DNA of 64,000 nucleotides from Actinocatenispora rupis (GCF_016861975.1 NZ_BOMB01000004.1:62001-126000); one strand, 5' to 3'. Counted from the first letter of the stretch, positions 1 through 9,117 are shown. Notes: a model not told the origin generated them from the letters alone. Translations and numbers: made by a program.

Positions 1-338
1 GCCAGCCCGTCTTCGCCGGCGTGTACCTGAGCGGCGACTACGACGCCCTGCGCTGGCACGCCACCGGCGCCGACCTCGTCACCTCCCTCGGGTACGTGCA
101 GCTCGTGGTGGCGGTGGTCGCCTGGCTGCGGATGCGCCGGATCTGGCCGTTCGAGGCCACCCTGGCGCTGGTCGTCGCCGAGACCGTCCAGTACTTCGCG
201 GGCACCGCCGGCGCGCTGTGGCTGCACCTGCCGCTCGGCGTCGCCACCGTCGCCGGTCTGGTACTGCTGTTCGTCGCGGTGTGGCGGCGCCCGCTGGACC
301 GCCGCCCCGGCGTACGCGGGGAGGTCGGCGATGCGTGA
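1..338 (+). CDS. Membrane protein, C-terminal part (5' end outside window)
   Basis: The open frame enters from the left edge and ends at 338, showing about 111 residues. Three hydrophobic segments are visible (around SLGYVQLVVAVVAWL, ATLALVVAETVQYFAG and PLGVATVAGLVLLFVAVW) with basic tails, so it is an integral membrane protein. The last 8 bases overlap the start of the multicopper oxidase at 331, so the two are probably translated together. I do not recognise a named family. The ATG/GTG-like codon at 21 is probably internal, because the frame is already open and hydrophobic upstream of it. Confidence 0.7.
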   Translation, partial: QPVFAGVYLSGDYDALRWHATGADLVTSLGYVQLVVAVVAWLRMRRIWPFEATLALVVAETVQYFAGTAGALWLHLPLGVATVAGLVLLFVAVWRRPLDRRPGVRGEVGDA

Positions 339-1938
339 GGCCGACGGGCTGAGCCGGCGCCGGGTGCTGGGGATCGGCGGTGCGCTCGGGCTGCTCACCG
401 CGACCGGGCTGACCGCGTCCGCCGCGCTGGCCCGGCATCCCGCGCAGACCGGCACCGAACTGCGCAGCGCGGTGCCGCTGCCCCCGGCGTACCGGGTGCC
501 GTTGCCGGTGCCGGCGGTGCTGTCGCCGACGGACACCGCTGGCGGCGTCGACCGGTACGAGATCACGCAGCGGCCGGCGTCGGTGGAGATCCTGCCCGGC
601 GTACGGACCCCGATGTGGACGTACGGCGGCGGGTTCCCGGGGCCGACCATCGAGGCGCGCCGCGGCCGTACGGTCCGGGTGACGCACCACAACGAGCTGC
701 CCGTACCGACCGTCGTGCACCTGCACGGCGGGCACACGCCGGCCGAGTCCGACGGGTACCCGACGGATCTGGTGCTGCCGGACGGATGGCGGGAGCCGGC
801 GGCGCACGACATGCCCGGCATGGACATGTCCGGCGGGCACGGCATGGACGATCCGCACGCGGTACGGACCCGCCGCACCCGGCACTACACGTACCCGACG
901 GACCAGCGGGCGACGCTGCTCTGGTACCACGACCACCGGATGGACTTCACCGCGCCGGCGATCTGGCGCGGCCTGGCCGGGATGCACCTCGTCCGCGACG
1001 ACGCCGAGAACGCGCTCGGGCTGCCCAGCGGGCCGCGCGAACTGCCGCTGATGATCACCGACCGGGCGTTCGCCGCCGACGGCACGCTGGCGTACCCGGC
1101 GCTCGACCCGACGCTGCGCACCACGCCCGGCGTACGCGAGCCGTACCTGGCGGGGGTGCTCGGCGACGTGATCCTGGTCAACGGCGCGCCGTGGCCGGTG
1201 CACGAGGCCGACGCCGCCCGGTACCGGCTGCGCATCCTCAACGCCTCCAACGCCCGGCACTACGAACTGGCCGCCGTGGACGACGCCGGGCGACGGCTGG
1301 ACCTGGTGCAGGTCGGCGCGGACCAGGGGCTGCTCGCCGCGCCAATCCGGCACCGCAGCCTGCCGGTCGCCCCCGCCGAGCGGTACGACGTGGTCCTCGA
1401 CCTCGCGCACGTACCGGTCGGCGGGCGGGTCCGGATCGTGAACCTGCTCGGCACCGGGCGCACCCGGGACGTGCTCGCGTTCCGGATCGTACGCCGGGCC
1501 GCGGACCGCAGCCGGATCCCGCGCACCCTCGCCACCGACCTGCCGACCTGGCACCGCACCGACGCGGTACGGGTGCGCGACATGGCGTTCCGCGCCGGGC
1601 GGATGGACGGCGGGCACGGTTGGCTGATCGGCGGGCGGCCGTTCGACCCGGCCCGGCCGGACGTGACCACCCGGCTCGGCGACGTCGAGGTGTGGCGGCT
1701 CGTCGCCGACGTGCACCATCCCGTACACGTGCACCTCGTCGGCTTCCGCGTACTCTCCCGCGGCGGCCGGGCGCCGCTCGCGTACGACGGGGGGTTGAAG
1801 GACACCATCTCGTTGCGGCCGGGGGAATCCGCGGAGATCATCACCCGGTTCGACGGGTACCGCGGGCGTTTCCTCTTCCACTGCCACAACGCCGAGCACG
1901 AGGACATGGGCATGATGGCGAACCTCACCGTCACCTGA
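331..1938 (+). CDS. Multicopper oxidase, Tat-exported (CotA/bilirubin oxidase-like)
   Basis: 535 residues. The N-terminus carries a twin-arginine signal (SRRRVLGIGG followed by a hydrophobic stretch and an AxA-type end), so the enzyme should be exported folded. All four copper-ligand motifs are present: HLHGG (H130, H132), WYHDH (H200, H202), HHPVHVHL (H463, H466, H468) and HCHNAEHEDMGM (H517, C518, H519, H523, M528). Type 1, 2 and 3 copper sites should therefore be complete. A Met/His-rich insert (DMPGMDMSGGHGMDD) near residue 160 recalls the copper-binding loops of CueO-like oxidases. The family couples oxidation of phenols, bilirubin or metal ions to four-electron reduction of O2. It overlaps the upstream membrane gene by 8 bases. 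Family is secure; the substrate is not. Confidence 0.93.
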   Translation: MREADGLSRRRVLGIGGALGLLTATGLTASAALARHPAQTGTELRSAVPLPPAYRVPLPVPAVLSPTDTAGGVDRYEITQRPASVEILPGVRTPMWTYGGGFPGPTIEARRGRTVRVTHHNELPVPTVVHLHGGHTPAESDGYPTDLVLPDGWREPAAHDMPGMDMSGGHGMDDPHAVRTRRTRHYTYPTDQRATLLWYHDHRMDFTAPAIWRGLAGMHLVRDDAENALGLPSGPRELPLMITDRAFAADGTLAYPALDPTLRTTPGVREPYLAGVLGDVILVNGAPWPVHEADAARYRLRILNASNARHYELAAVDDAGRRLDLVQVGADQGLLAAPIRHRSLPVAPAERYDVVLDLAHVPVGGRVRIVNLLGTGRTRDVLAFRIVRRAADRSRIPRTLATDLPTWHRTDAVRVRDMAFRAGRMDGGHGWLIGGRPFDPARPDVTTRLGDVEVWRLVADVHHPVHVHLVGFRVLSRGGRAPLAYDGGLKDTISLRPGESAEIITRFDGYRGRFLFHCHNAEHEDMGMMANLTVT

Positions 1939-1963
1939 ACGCTTGCCGGAAGACAAGCGTTCA
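1936..1963. terminator. Bidirectional hairpin containing both convergent stop codons
   Basis: TGAACGCTTG (1936-1945) and CAAGCGTTCA (1954-1963) form a perfect 10-bp stem with an 8-nt loop. The left arm begins with the TGA of the multicopper oxidase and the right arm holds the TCA (TGA on the minus strand) of the nucleotidyltransferase. One hairpin therefore serves both genes. There is no U-tract, as is usual for actinobacterial terminators. Confidence 0.75.
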
Positions 1964-2698
1964 GCGGAAGAGGGACAGCTCGGCGCCCCAGGCGTCCACC
2001 ACGTCACCGAACCCGGCCCGCCGCGCCTGCGGCTCGACCAGCGCGTACAGGGCGCGCTGGGCGCCGGGATCGCCGTCGCGGACGATCCGCTCCACCAGCC
2101 CCACCAGGGTGTCGCCGTCGATCCAGCCGCCGTCCAGCGGCCGGCGCGCCAGCTCCCACCGCAGGTACTTGTTGTACGGCCGGACCCGGTGGTGCAGCGC
2201 GAACACGACCGGGAGTACCCAGGGGAGGCTCTCCACCGCGTCGAGCGTCGCCTCGAACGGCCGCCCGTCCCGGTGACTCTTCAACGACCGGTACGCGAAG
2301 TTCAGCCAGCCGTCGAGGTACGTGATGAGCACCCGTCGTACCTCGGCGTCGGTGAGCGTGGTCTGCCTGCGTACCAGAGCGGGCAGCTCACCGTCGGTGC
2401 GGTCCAGCAGGATCCGCGCGTCGGCGTACGAGTAGCGGCCCCACCAGTCGGTCGGGTCGTCCGGGATGCTGCGCACGGCGTCGAGCGTGAGCACCGCGAC
2501 GTCGATCGCCGGCGAGTGCACCGTACGCCACGCCGGCGACGGCTCCGCGACCACCACGTACACGTCGACGTCGGAATGTTCCGTGGCCATCCCGGTACGG
2601 GCGGCGGATCCGGTCAGCAGCAGGCCGACGACGGTGGGGTCGGACTCCGCGCGGCGCCGTACGGCGGTCAGCGCGGCGGGTTCCGGGCTGTCCTGCAT
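1961..2698 (-). CDS. Nucleotidyltransferase-domain protein (aminoglycoside adenylyltransferase-like)
   Basis: 245 residues from the ATG at 2698. Near residue 28 the protein shows GSAARTGMATEHSDVDVYVV, the GS-x(n)-SDxDxxVV signature of minimal and antibiotic nucleotidyltransferases; the two Asp residues would bind the metal/NTP. A helical C-terminal part (about residues 100-245, rich in Trp and Arg) resembles the substrate-binding half of stand-alone transferases. The family transfers a nucleotide to small molecules such as aminoglycosides or to proteins; the substrate cannot be told here. It is convergent with the multicopper oxidase and shares the terminator hairpin. The frame stays open further upstream, but the ATG at 2698 starts directly before the conserved domain. 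Confidence 0.8.
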   Translation of the reverse strand: MQDSPEPAALTAVRRRAESDPTVVGLLLTGSAARTGMATEHSDVDVYVVVAEPSPAWRTVHSPAIDVAVLTLDAVRSIPDDPTDWWGRYSYADARILLDRTDGELPALVRRQTTLTDAEVRRVLITYLDGWLNFAYRSLKSHRDGRPFEATLDAVESLPWVLPVVFALHHRVRPYNKYLRWELARRPLDGGWIDGDTLVGLVERIVRDGDPGAQRALYALVEPQARRAGFGDVVDAWGAELSLFR

Positions 2699-3003
2699 GC
2701 CCGGATGATGCCCGCTCCTCCGCTTGCGCGCCAACGGTTTCCGGGCGCTGGCGCAGCACCTTCGCGACGTGGCGGGCGGGGTCGGAGCGGACGCCGTAGC
2801 GCGTCTCGTCGTCGTGCCCCTGCCGGTCGGACGGCGACGTGCGCGCGGGCCGCTGTCGTGTCGGGGCGCGCGGCGGACGGCGACGCGGCGGATGCCGTAC
2901 CGGCGGGCTCTGCCCTGCTTGGCTCTCCGCACGGCGCCAGCGGCAGTGCCACCGCACCGAGCAGCACCGCGCGGCGTCCGAGCCGGGCGTACCGCGGCGT
3001 CAT
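2668..3003 (-). pseudogene. Possible decayed lipoprotein/secreted protein gene (weak)
   Basis: From ATG 3003 the frame begins with a basic N-terminus and a hydrophobic core (RRAVLLGAVALPLAPCGEP) that looks like an export signal. G/C third-position bias holds for about 70 codons and then fails. The bias then continues in another frame encoding RYGVRSDPARHVAKVLRQR, up to the nucleotidyltransferase start. This fits a short exported protein broken by a frameshift, but no family is recognised and the lipobox-like LAPC is not canonical. The rest of the 2699-3192 spacer shows only one CTTG/CAAG-type hairpin near 2717-2741 and presumably the promoter of the kinase gene. Confidence 0.25.
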
Positions 3004-3192
3004 CCCACGGCCCCGGCGAGCCCGGACACTCCTGCCGCGCCACGCCCCGGCCCGCGGCGGGTAGGCCGGGCCGTACGACGGGGTGGGGCCAGACCCACTT
3101 CGGCCCGCGGACCGTGGGGTTCGCGGCGTCGGTACGGCAGAGTGGGACCGGTCCGGCCGGTCGGCCGTTGGTCACGAGGAGAAGGACGGTCC

Positions 3193-4442
3193 ATGCGAGG
3201 GGTGGGGTCGTGGGCGCGCAGCGCCGGCGCGGGATTCCTGCGGGCGTGCGTGGTCGGCGCGGTCGGCCTGGCGGTACCCGCCGGCTGGGCCGCCGGGGTG
3301 GCGCTGGTGATCTGGTGGCACAGCCCGTGGACGCTGCTGCCGGTGGGCATCTGGGTCTGCCTGGGCACGTTCCTGGCGTCCCGCCCGATCTGCCGCCTGG
3401 TCCGGTACCTGGTGGCCCGGTGGACCGGCACCGTCGTGGCCGGCGGGTACCGGCGGATCGGTGCCGTGACGCGGATGTCCACCGGCTACTGGTGGAACGG
3501 CCACTCGTACGAGCGGTCGCAGCAGCGGGCGCGGGAGGACCTGGAACTGCGGCTGCGGTTCACGGATCCGGCCACCTGGCGCGATCTGCGCTTCATGGCG
3601 ATACTCCCGCTCGCCGGACTGGCCGCCGCAGTACCGCCGGCGGGTGTGGTGGTGGCGGTGCTCGGTCTGACGCAACCGACCGCCCCCGCGCGCGTGGTCG
3701 GCGTACTCGGCGCGCTCGTCGCGGTCGCCGCCGCCCCGTACGCGTGGCGGCCGCTCGCGCCGCTGGCCGTACGGTTCCTGCGGGCGACGCCGGAGATGCT
3801 GCTGGCCGACCGGGTCGACGAACTGCTGGCGCAGCGGGCCGACACCACGGTGGCGCAGGCCGCCGAGATCCGCCGGATCGAGCGCGACCTGCACGACGGG
3901 GCGCAGGCGCGGCTGGTCGCGCTGGGCCTCGCGCTCGCCACCGCCGAACGGTTATGGCCACCGATCAGGACCGGGCGCGGGCGCTGATGCGGGAGGCGCG
4001 GGTCGGCGCCGCCACCTCCCTCGCCGAGCTGCGCGACCTGGTCCGCGGCATCAGCCCCCCGGTACTCACCGAGCGCGGCCTGGTCGACGCCGTACGCGCG
4101 CTCGCCATGGACAGTCCACTGCCGACCGAGGTGCACGCGGACGGTCCACTCGCCCTCGACCCGCCGATCGAGGCCGCCGTGTACTTCGGCGTCGCCGAAC
4201 TGCTCACCAACGCGGTCAAGCACGCCCGCGCCGGTACGGCCCGCGTCACGATCAGCCGCGACGACACCGCCCTGGTGGTGGAGGTCACCGACGACGGCCG
4301 CGGCGGCGCGGACGTACGGCCGGATGGTGGGCTGGCGGGGTTGCGCCGGCGGCTGGCCGTGTTCGACGGCACCGTCGAGGTCACCAGCCCGGTCGGCGGT
4401 CCGACCCACGCGAGAATGGTGGTGCCGTGCGCATCGTCGTAG
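3193..4442 (+). pseudogene. Sensor histidine kinase (HisKA_3/HATPase), frameshifted by one missing base
   Basis: The ATG at 3193 follows AGGAGAAGGACGG. The first frame (3193-3987) gives an N-terminal membrane region with about four hydrophobic segments, then the H-box IERDLHDGAQARLVALG with the phospho-acceptor at H234. That frame runs off into a stop at 3987. The conserved continuation (ALMREARVGAATSLAELRDL, then the ATPase motifs LLTNAVKHA and DDGRGG) is in another frame to 4442. The change lies near 3950-3956: one extra base there restores a 416-residue kinase of normal NarX/DesK-type length. The ATG at 3954 could start a separate ATPase half, but it has no ribosome site. The response regulator at 4427 overlaps the 3' end, so this is a two-component pair. 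A sequencing indel is as likely as a true mutation. Confidence 0.85.
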
Positions 4443-5074
4443 CCGAGGACCTGTACCTGCTGCGGGACGGCATGGTGCGCCTGCTGGAGGCGTACGGGCA
4501 CGAGGTGGTGGCGACCGCGTCGACCGGGCCGGAGACCGTGACCGCGCTGCTCACCTGGCGGCCGGACGTCGCCGTCGTCGACGTGCGGATGCCGCCCACC
4601 CAGTCGGACGAGGGGCTCCGCGCCGTCCTCGCCGCCCGCGCCCAGGTGCCCGACCTGCCCGTCCTCGTACTCTCCCAGCACGTCGAGCAGCTGTACGCCC
4701 GCGAACTGCTCGCCAACGGCGCCAGCGGCATCGGCTACTTCCTCAAGGACAGCGTGTTCGACGCCGACCAGTTCGTGGACGCGCTGGAACGCGTGGCCGC
4801 CGGCGGTACGGCGATGGACCCGGCCGTCATCACCCGCCTGCTGTCCAGCGGTACCACGAACCAGCGCCTCGAACGGCTCACCGAACGGGAACACTCCGTC
4901 CTCGCGCTGATGGCCGAGGGCCTGTCCAACCAGGCGATCAGCCGGCGGCTGTTCCTCAGCGAGAGCGCCGTCAGCAAGTACACGACGTCGCTGTTCGGCA
5001 AGCTCGGCATCACCGACGACGACGGCAGCAACCGGCGCGTACTCGCCGTTCTCCGGTACCTGAACAAGCCCTGA
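4427..5074 (+). CDS. Response regulator, NarL/LuxR family
   Basis: 215 residues from a GTG that lies inside the 3' end of the kinase gene (16-nt overlap), so translation is coupled. The receiver domain (about 1-120) has the acidic pair E7/D8, the phospho-acceptor D52 in VAVVDVRMP, and a Lys in YFLKDSV. The C-terminal LuxR-type helix-turn-helix (about 145-205) contains LTEREHSVLALMAEGLSNQAI and SESAVSKYTTSLFGKL. It should be phosphorylated by the adjoining kinase and act as a DNA-binding activator. Targets are unknown; self-regulation and control of the multicopper oxidase region are only possibilities. Confidence 0.92.
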   Translation: MRIVVAEDLYLLRDGMVRLLEAYGHEVVATASTGPETVTALLTWRPDVAVVDVRMPPTQSDEGLRAVLAARAQVPDLPVLVLSQHVEQLYARELLANGASGIGYFLKDSVFDADQFVDALERVAAGGTAMDPAVITRLLSSGTTNQRLERLTEREHSVLALMAEGLSNQAISRRLFLSESAVSKYTTSLFGKLGITDDDGSNRRVLAVLRYLNKP

Positions 5075-5735
5075 CGCCACACCTTGTCCGTTGCGGGCGT
5101 GCCGACGCGGGCGCTGACTTCCTTTGCCCCACAAGGGTTTCGCCGGGCATGCCCGGACCGGCTCGGCCGGCAGGGCGTCGGCCGGGCGGCGAACCGGGCC
5201 GGCGCGGCGACGTCGGCCCGGTCGACGAACGGCCTGAGGGCTGACCGGCCGGTTCCCCTGCCGCACCAGGGTTCGCCGGCGGGCACGGGACAGCTGCCCG
5301 ACGCGAACTGTCACGGCCGCTGCCATCTCACCGTCGTCGCCGCGGCGCCCGGGATCGTCGGGCTTCCGCACGGCTGAAGCCGGGCCAGCGCACGTCCACC
5401 TTCCACCCGGACGGTCCCGAGCGGCGCAAGATTTCCTTTATCTGAAAGGGATCCGGCGCGGCCCGGCCTGACCTGCGGCGACGCTCCACCCCGTGGAACC
5501 CCGTCGGTACCGTCCCGCGCATGAGAGACGACATGGCCACAGCCCCGGCCTGTCGCCCGGTCCGCCGGACCGGTACGGCGCCGACGCCCGGGGACACCGA
5601 CCTGACCAGTACTCCGACCGCGGCGCGGCACCGGCGCACCCCGGCGGATGGCACCTTCCACCGTGCGTACCGTGGGGTCCGGGGCCGGCGATCGCCGGTG
5701 CCGGGCGGGATGCAGACGGCCAGTACGGTGATCCG
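5075..5735. other. Non-coding spacer with short hairpin repeats
   Basis: No frame here keeps the codon bias of the neighbours. Two copies of the CTTG/CAAG-type hairpin repeat lie at 5119-5140 and 5251-5275, the first directly after the response-regulator stop. A 7-bp stem with an A/T-rich loop (TTTCCTTTATCTGAAAGGGA) at 5433-5451 could be a terminator. A 72-codon frame at 5521-5739 has no family signal and I do not call it. Confidence 0.5.
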
Positions 5736-6257
5736 GTGACAGACTCGACCGACACCGAACGCGTGTACCTGCTCGGCCCCCATCTCAGCGGATGGCGCAC
5801 CGTCCCCAAGGGCACCACCGCCGTGTCCGCGCCGGTCGCGTGGGTCTCGCTGAGTACCGGTGACGGCCTGGACATGCCCCGAGCCGGCGCCGCCGAGACC
5901 GTACAGCGCGCCTCCGTCACGTACGCGAGCACCGGGCACCGCCGCGCATCCGGCGAGCCGATCCTCGCCGCACAGGGCGTCGAGGTCCGCGCCCACTCCA
6001 CCCGCGAGGTCCTCCCCGACACCGCCGACACCCAGGGTTCGGAGCAGCTGACCCGCCTCGCCGAGGCGTACGAGCACACGCTGGCCACCTGGACGCGGGC
6101 GGTGTCGCGCGGCGGCTACTCCCCCGTCGACGGGCCGCTCGCCGAGCAGCTCGTGGAGCCGGACCGGCCGCCGATCGTCAACGTCACCGGCGTCGTCTGG
6201 CGCGTCCGGTCCACCACGGCATGCTCGGACGCGGCACCGGGCGACGAGTCACAGTAG
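5736..6257 (+). CDS. Hypothetical protein, 173 aa
   Basis: Begins at GTG 5736, where G/C third-position bias sets in sharply; the same frame upstream lacks it. The protein is soluble, with no signal peptide or membrane segment. It has a region rich in Thr/Ala/Val (residues 25-95) and a more helical stretch (GSEQLTRLAEAYEHTLATW) before a C-terminal β-like segment (PPIVNVTGVVWRV). I do not recognise a family. A weak ribosome site makes the exact start uncertain. The next hairpin repeat begins 6 bases after its stop. Confidence 0.6.
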   Translation: MTDSTDTERVYLLGPHLSGWRTVPKGTTAVSAPVAWVSLSTGDGLDMPRAGAAETVQRASVTYASTGHRRASGEPILAAQGVEVRAHSTREVLPDTADTQGSEQLTRLAEAYEHTLATWTRAVSRGGYSPVDGPLAEQLVEPDRPPIVNVTGVVWRVRSTTACSDAAPGDESQ

Positions 6258-6262
6258 CGCCG

Positions 6263-6285
6263 CATCCGTTGCCCTGCAAAGGATC
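6263..6285. repeat. CTTG/CAAG-type hairpin repeat copy
   Basis: CATCCGTTGCCCTGCAAAGG begins six bases after the stop at 6257. It matches the family of short imperfect hairpins (TTG-N5/6-CAA core flanked by ATCC/GGAT) found after other stops in the window, and may act as a terminator. Confidence 0.45.
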
Positions 6286-7175
6286 TCGATCGGGCTACTC
6301 GCCAGCGCCGGGGGGCGGCGGGCTTCTCGGCGCGCGTGTTCCGGGGCGGGACGGCAGGATCCGGGAGAGCGCGCGGGCCATCGGATCGTGGGGTCCACCG
6401 GGCCGCTGACGCCGTCGAGTGCGGCGGCGGGTCGGTCCACAGTGGACGCCGTCATGCCGCGGTGACGTCGGCGTTCGGCGCGCTGCGGGTCGACGGGGAC
6501 CGTGTCGACGCCGAGCGGACGTAGCTGCGCGCGCCGTGCGCGCGCCGCCAGCAGGAATCCGCCGCTGCCCGGGCCGAACGCCGCGGTCGACGGTTCCGCG
6601 TGGTGGGGCCGACCGCGGTCAGCGCCCCGGGCGGGGTACGACACAGCCGGATCACCGCGCAGCCACGGACGTACCGAACGGGCACGTACAGGGGGGCGCT
6701 TGCTACGTCGTCCACGTCGGGGTTTTCGTCCCCGTCGGGCCTCGACGTAGGGCCGTGGGTACGCCAGCGGCCCGGCGCTGACGGTTTCCTGACGCCGCCA
6801 TCGGGCGGTACTGACGCGACCCCTGGCAGCGGTTCGGCCGACGGCCCTGTCGGTACGCCAGCGGTGCGACTGGCGACAGTCCACAGTGGACGGTACTCGG
6901 CGCCGCACCCGGCACACGTGAGCCGATCGTTCAAGATCATGATCTGGTCGCAATCGATTGTTCAACTGTCGCATTGTTGGACAAGGAGACAGTTGAACAA
7001 TTGAACAATCGATTGCAGTTTCGCTTCATAGCGACCATTCCGGGCAGCCAAGCGACAACACCCGGGCGGCCACCCCTCACCAGTGGCGAGTGGTTCGTAC
7101 GGATCCGGGCCCAACCGGCGCCACGACGCGGATCCGGCCCAACCGCCCGCGCCGCACGAAGGTCGCGCCGATGCG
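6286..7175. other. Long intergenic region, mostly without a convincing gene
   Basis: About 0.9 kb between two convergent genes. It holds two perfect GTCCACAGTGGAC palindromes (6435-6447, 6879-6891), a 12-bp palindrome AGATCATGATCT (6934-6945) and the AT-rich inverted repeat at 6951-7015. A minus-strand frame 6452-6940 starts MILNDRLTCAGCGAEYRPLW, which looks like half of a CxxC zinc ribbon, and keeps moderate codon bias. The rest is low-complexity and resembles no family, so it may be a decayed gene; I rate it near 0.2. Confidence 0.4.
6951..7015. repeat. AT-rich inverted repeat, TTGTTCAA family, copy A
   Basis: CAATCGATTGTTCAA (6951-6965) and TTGAACAATCGATTG (7001-7015) are perfect 15-bp inverted arms. 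Inside, TTCAACTGTC (6961-6970) pairs with GACAGTTGAA (6988-6997). The block is strikingly A/T-rich compared with the surrounding DNA. Related copies lie at 10311-10355 and 45542-45586, all in long intergenic spacers. Confidence 0.85.
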
Positions 7176-8102
7176 TCAGGGGGCGAACGCCGCGCGCGCC
7201 GCATGCCCGTCCGCGATCTCCTCGTACGCCGGGGTCCAGCCGGCGGTGGTCCGGAGTGCGGCGTACTCGCGGGTGAGGGTGGTGGCCACGGTGGTGCGGG
7301 CGTCGGTGCTGACGGTGATGGCGAGGCCGGCGGCGAGCAGCCGTGCGGCCGGGTACGTGGCGAGGTCGGGCACGGCGCCGGTCCGTACGTTGCTGGTCGG
7401 GCAGAGTTCGAGGGCGATCCGGTCGGCACGCAGCCGGTCGAGCAGGGCGGGGTCGCCGACGCAGCGCACGCCGTGCCCGATCCGGCGGGCCCCGAGCACG
7501 TCCAGCGCCTCCCACATGCTGGCCGGTCCGGCGGCTTCGCCGGCGTGCACGGTGCACGGGAGTCCGGCGGCGTATGCGAGGTCGAACGCGGCGCGGTGCG
7601 GGGCGGCGCCGTACCGGGTCTCGTCGCCGGCAAGGTCGAGGCCGGCGACCGTGTCGCGGTGGCGTACGGCGGTGTCGGCGACGGCGAGGCTGTCGTCCGG
7701 TGTCTGGTGCCGTAGGCAGCACAGCAGCAGCCCGGTGCGTACGCCGGTGGCGGCGCGGCCCTGGGCGAGCCCGGCGGCGACCGCCTCGACGGCCCCGTCG
7801 AGCGTCATGCCCTGCCGGCCGTGCAGTTGCGGCGCGAACCGCACCTCCCCGTACGTGACGCCGTCGGCGTGCCAGTCCTCGACGAGTTCGCGGGCGGCGC
7901 GGGTGAGCGCGTCGGGTGTCTGGAGCACCCGCAACGGCAGTTCCAGGTACGTGAGGAACCGGGTGAGGCTGCCGCAGCCGGGTGGCGCGACGACGAGCTG
8001 TTCGACCGGCCGGTCCGGGGTGACGCCCTGCGCGCGGGCGAGGTCGGCGACGGTGCCCGGGCGTACCGAGGCGTCGAGGTGACAGTGCAGTTCGTGGCGC
8101 AT
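7176..8102 (-). CDS. Adenosine deaminase family protein
   Basis: 308 residues from ATG 8102. It shows the metal-binding HCHLD at residues 5-9 (H-x-H), VHAGE, the RIGHG motif and STDAR near the C-terminus, in the order expected for adenosine/adenine deaminases. These hydrolyse the amino group of the purine nucleoside with a zinc-activated water. In classical enzymes the last motif is DD; here the second Asp is replaced by Ala, leaving the metal-ligand Asp in place, so substrate preference may differ. It is the second gene of an operon with the nucleoside hydrolase (14-nt gap), which fits purine salvage. Control is likely by the divergent LacI protein. Confidence 0.88.
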   Translation of the reverse strand: MRHELHCHLDASVRPGTVADLARAQGVTPDRPVEQLVVAPPGCGSLTRFLTYLELPLRVLQTPDALTRAARELVEDWHADGVTYGEVRFAPQLHGRQGMTLDGAVEAVAAGLAQGRAATGVRTGLLLCCLRHQTPDDSLAVADTAVRHRDTVAGLDLAGDETRYGAAPHRAAFDLAYAAGLPCTVHAGEAAGPASMWEALDVLGARRIGHGVRCVGDPALLDRLRADRIALELCPTSNVRTGAVPDLATYPAARLLAAGLAITVSTDARTTVATTLTREYAALRTTAGWTPAYEEIADGHAARAAFAP

Positions 8103-8116
8103 CGGCGGCTCCGGCG

Positions 8117-9070
8117 TCAGGGCGAGGCAGCCGGCACACCGCCGGCCACGGTACGGAACAGCAGGTCCTTGAACGCGGCGCCGTCGACGCGCCGGACCAG
8201 TGTGAGGGTGGGTGCGGGGGCGCCGGCGCGGCGGTCGACGATGAGCTGCCCGCGCGTCTCGGCGCCGACCGCGACGTCCACGTACGCCCGCTCTCGTACG
8301 GTGACGAGGTCGGGCCGCAGCGCCACGGCCATCGCGAGCGGGTCGGGCAGGTCGTACCCGGGGAGGCCGGTGACGTCGCGCGCCCAGTCGGCCACGGATC
8401 GGTTGATGCGGTGGGCGAAGCGGGCCATCGGCGTGTCGATCGCGACGAGTCGCGCCTGGTCGTCGGGGGTCATCACGGCGTCGCGGCGGGAGACGTCCCA
8501 CCCGATCCAGGTGACGCTGTCCGGGCTCGCCGCCCGCGCCACGATCCGCGCCGCCTCCGGATCCGCCCACACGTTGTACTCGGCGGTCGCCGAGACGTTC
8601 CCGTGCGCGTCGGCGGCGCCCGCCATGCAGTAGACGTGCCGGTACCGGGTGAGCAGGGCGGGGTCGCGGAGCAGCGCGGCGGCGACGTTGGTGAGCGGGC
8701 CGAGGGTGACGAGCGTCAGGTCCCGCTGCCGCGGGCGGGTCAGCAGCACGTCGATCGCGTGACCGGGCTCGGGCCCGCGTACGGGATCGGGCAGGTCGGT
8801 GTCGCCCATGCCGTCGGCGCCGTGCACCTGCTGCGCGGTCGTCAGCGGCCGCGCCACCGGACCCGCACACCCGGCATGCACCGGTACGTCCGGGCGGCCG
8901 GCGACCTCCAGCGCGATGAGCGCGTTGCGGGTGGCGGTGGCGAGCGGCACGTTGCCGGCGACGGTGGTGACGGCGTCGAGGTCGCCGAGCCCGCTGGCGG
9001 CGGCGAGCAGCAGGGCGACGGCGTCGTCGGACCCGGTGTCGGTGTCGACGAGCAGCGGCAGCGCGGTCAC
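8117..9070 (-). CDS. Nucleoside hydrolase (IUNH family)
   Basis: 317 residues from GTG 9070. The N-terminal DTDTGSDDA motif (residues 9-17) is the calcium-binding signature of inosine-uridine nucleoside hydrolases. Further family features are LVTLGPLTNVA, AEYNVWADPEAA and a late Asp region. The enzyme cleaves the N-glycosidic bond of nucleosides to base and ribose. It stands first in the operon with the adenosine deaminase-like gene, so the pair could convert adenosine to inosine and then hypoxanthine. It is transcribed away from the LacI gene, and the palindrome at 9104-9117 lies 34 bases upstream of its start. Confidence 0.92.
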   Translation of the reverse strand: MTALPLLVDTDTGSDDAVALLLAAASGLGDLDAVTTVAGNVPLATATRNALIALEVAGRPDVPVHAGCAGPVARPLTTAQQVHGADGMGDTDLPDPVRGPEPGHAIDVLLTRPRQRDLTLVTLGPLTNVAAALLRDPALLTRYRHVYCMAGAADAHGNVSATAEYNVWADPEAARIVARAASPDSVTWIGWDVSRRDAVMTPDDQARLVAIDTPMARFAHRINRSVADWARDVTGLPGYDLPDPLAMAVALRPDLVTVRERAYVDVAVGAETRGQLIVDRRAGAPAPTLTLVRRVDGAAFKDLLFRTVAGGVPAASP

Positions 9071-9103
9071 ACCCGACCTCCCTCGTACGGTTCGGTTCCC
9101 ATG

Positions 9104-9117
9104 TCTAAACGTTTAGA
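9104..9117. promoter_or_regulatory. LacI-type operator between divergent genes
   Basis: TCTAAACGTTTAGA is a perfect 14-bp palindrome with the central CG typical of LacI-family sites. It lies between the nucleoside-hydrolase operon and the LacI gene. The operator overlaps the in-frame ATG at 9101, which argues that this ATG is not the LacI start. Confidence 0.85.

Noticed and set aside
3954-4442. Separate ATPase-only protein starting at ATG 3954
   Set aside because: No ribosome site, and the two frames join into one ordinary kinase with a single added base, so a frameshift is simpler.
5521-5739. 72-codon gene after the hairpin at 5433-5451
   Set aside because: Arg/Thr/Pro-rich, no domain, and codon bias only starts at 5736.
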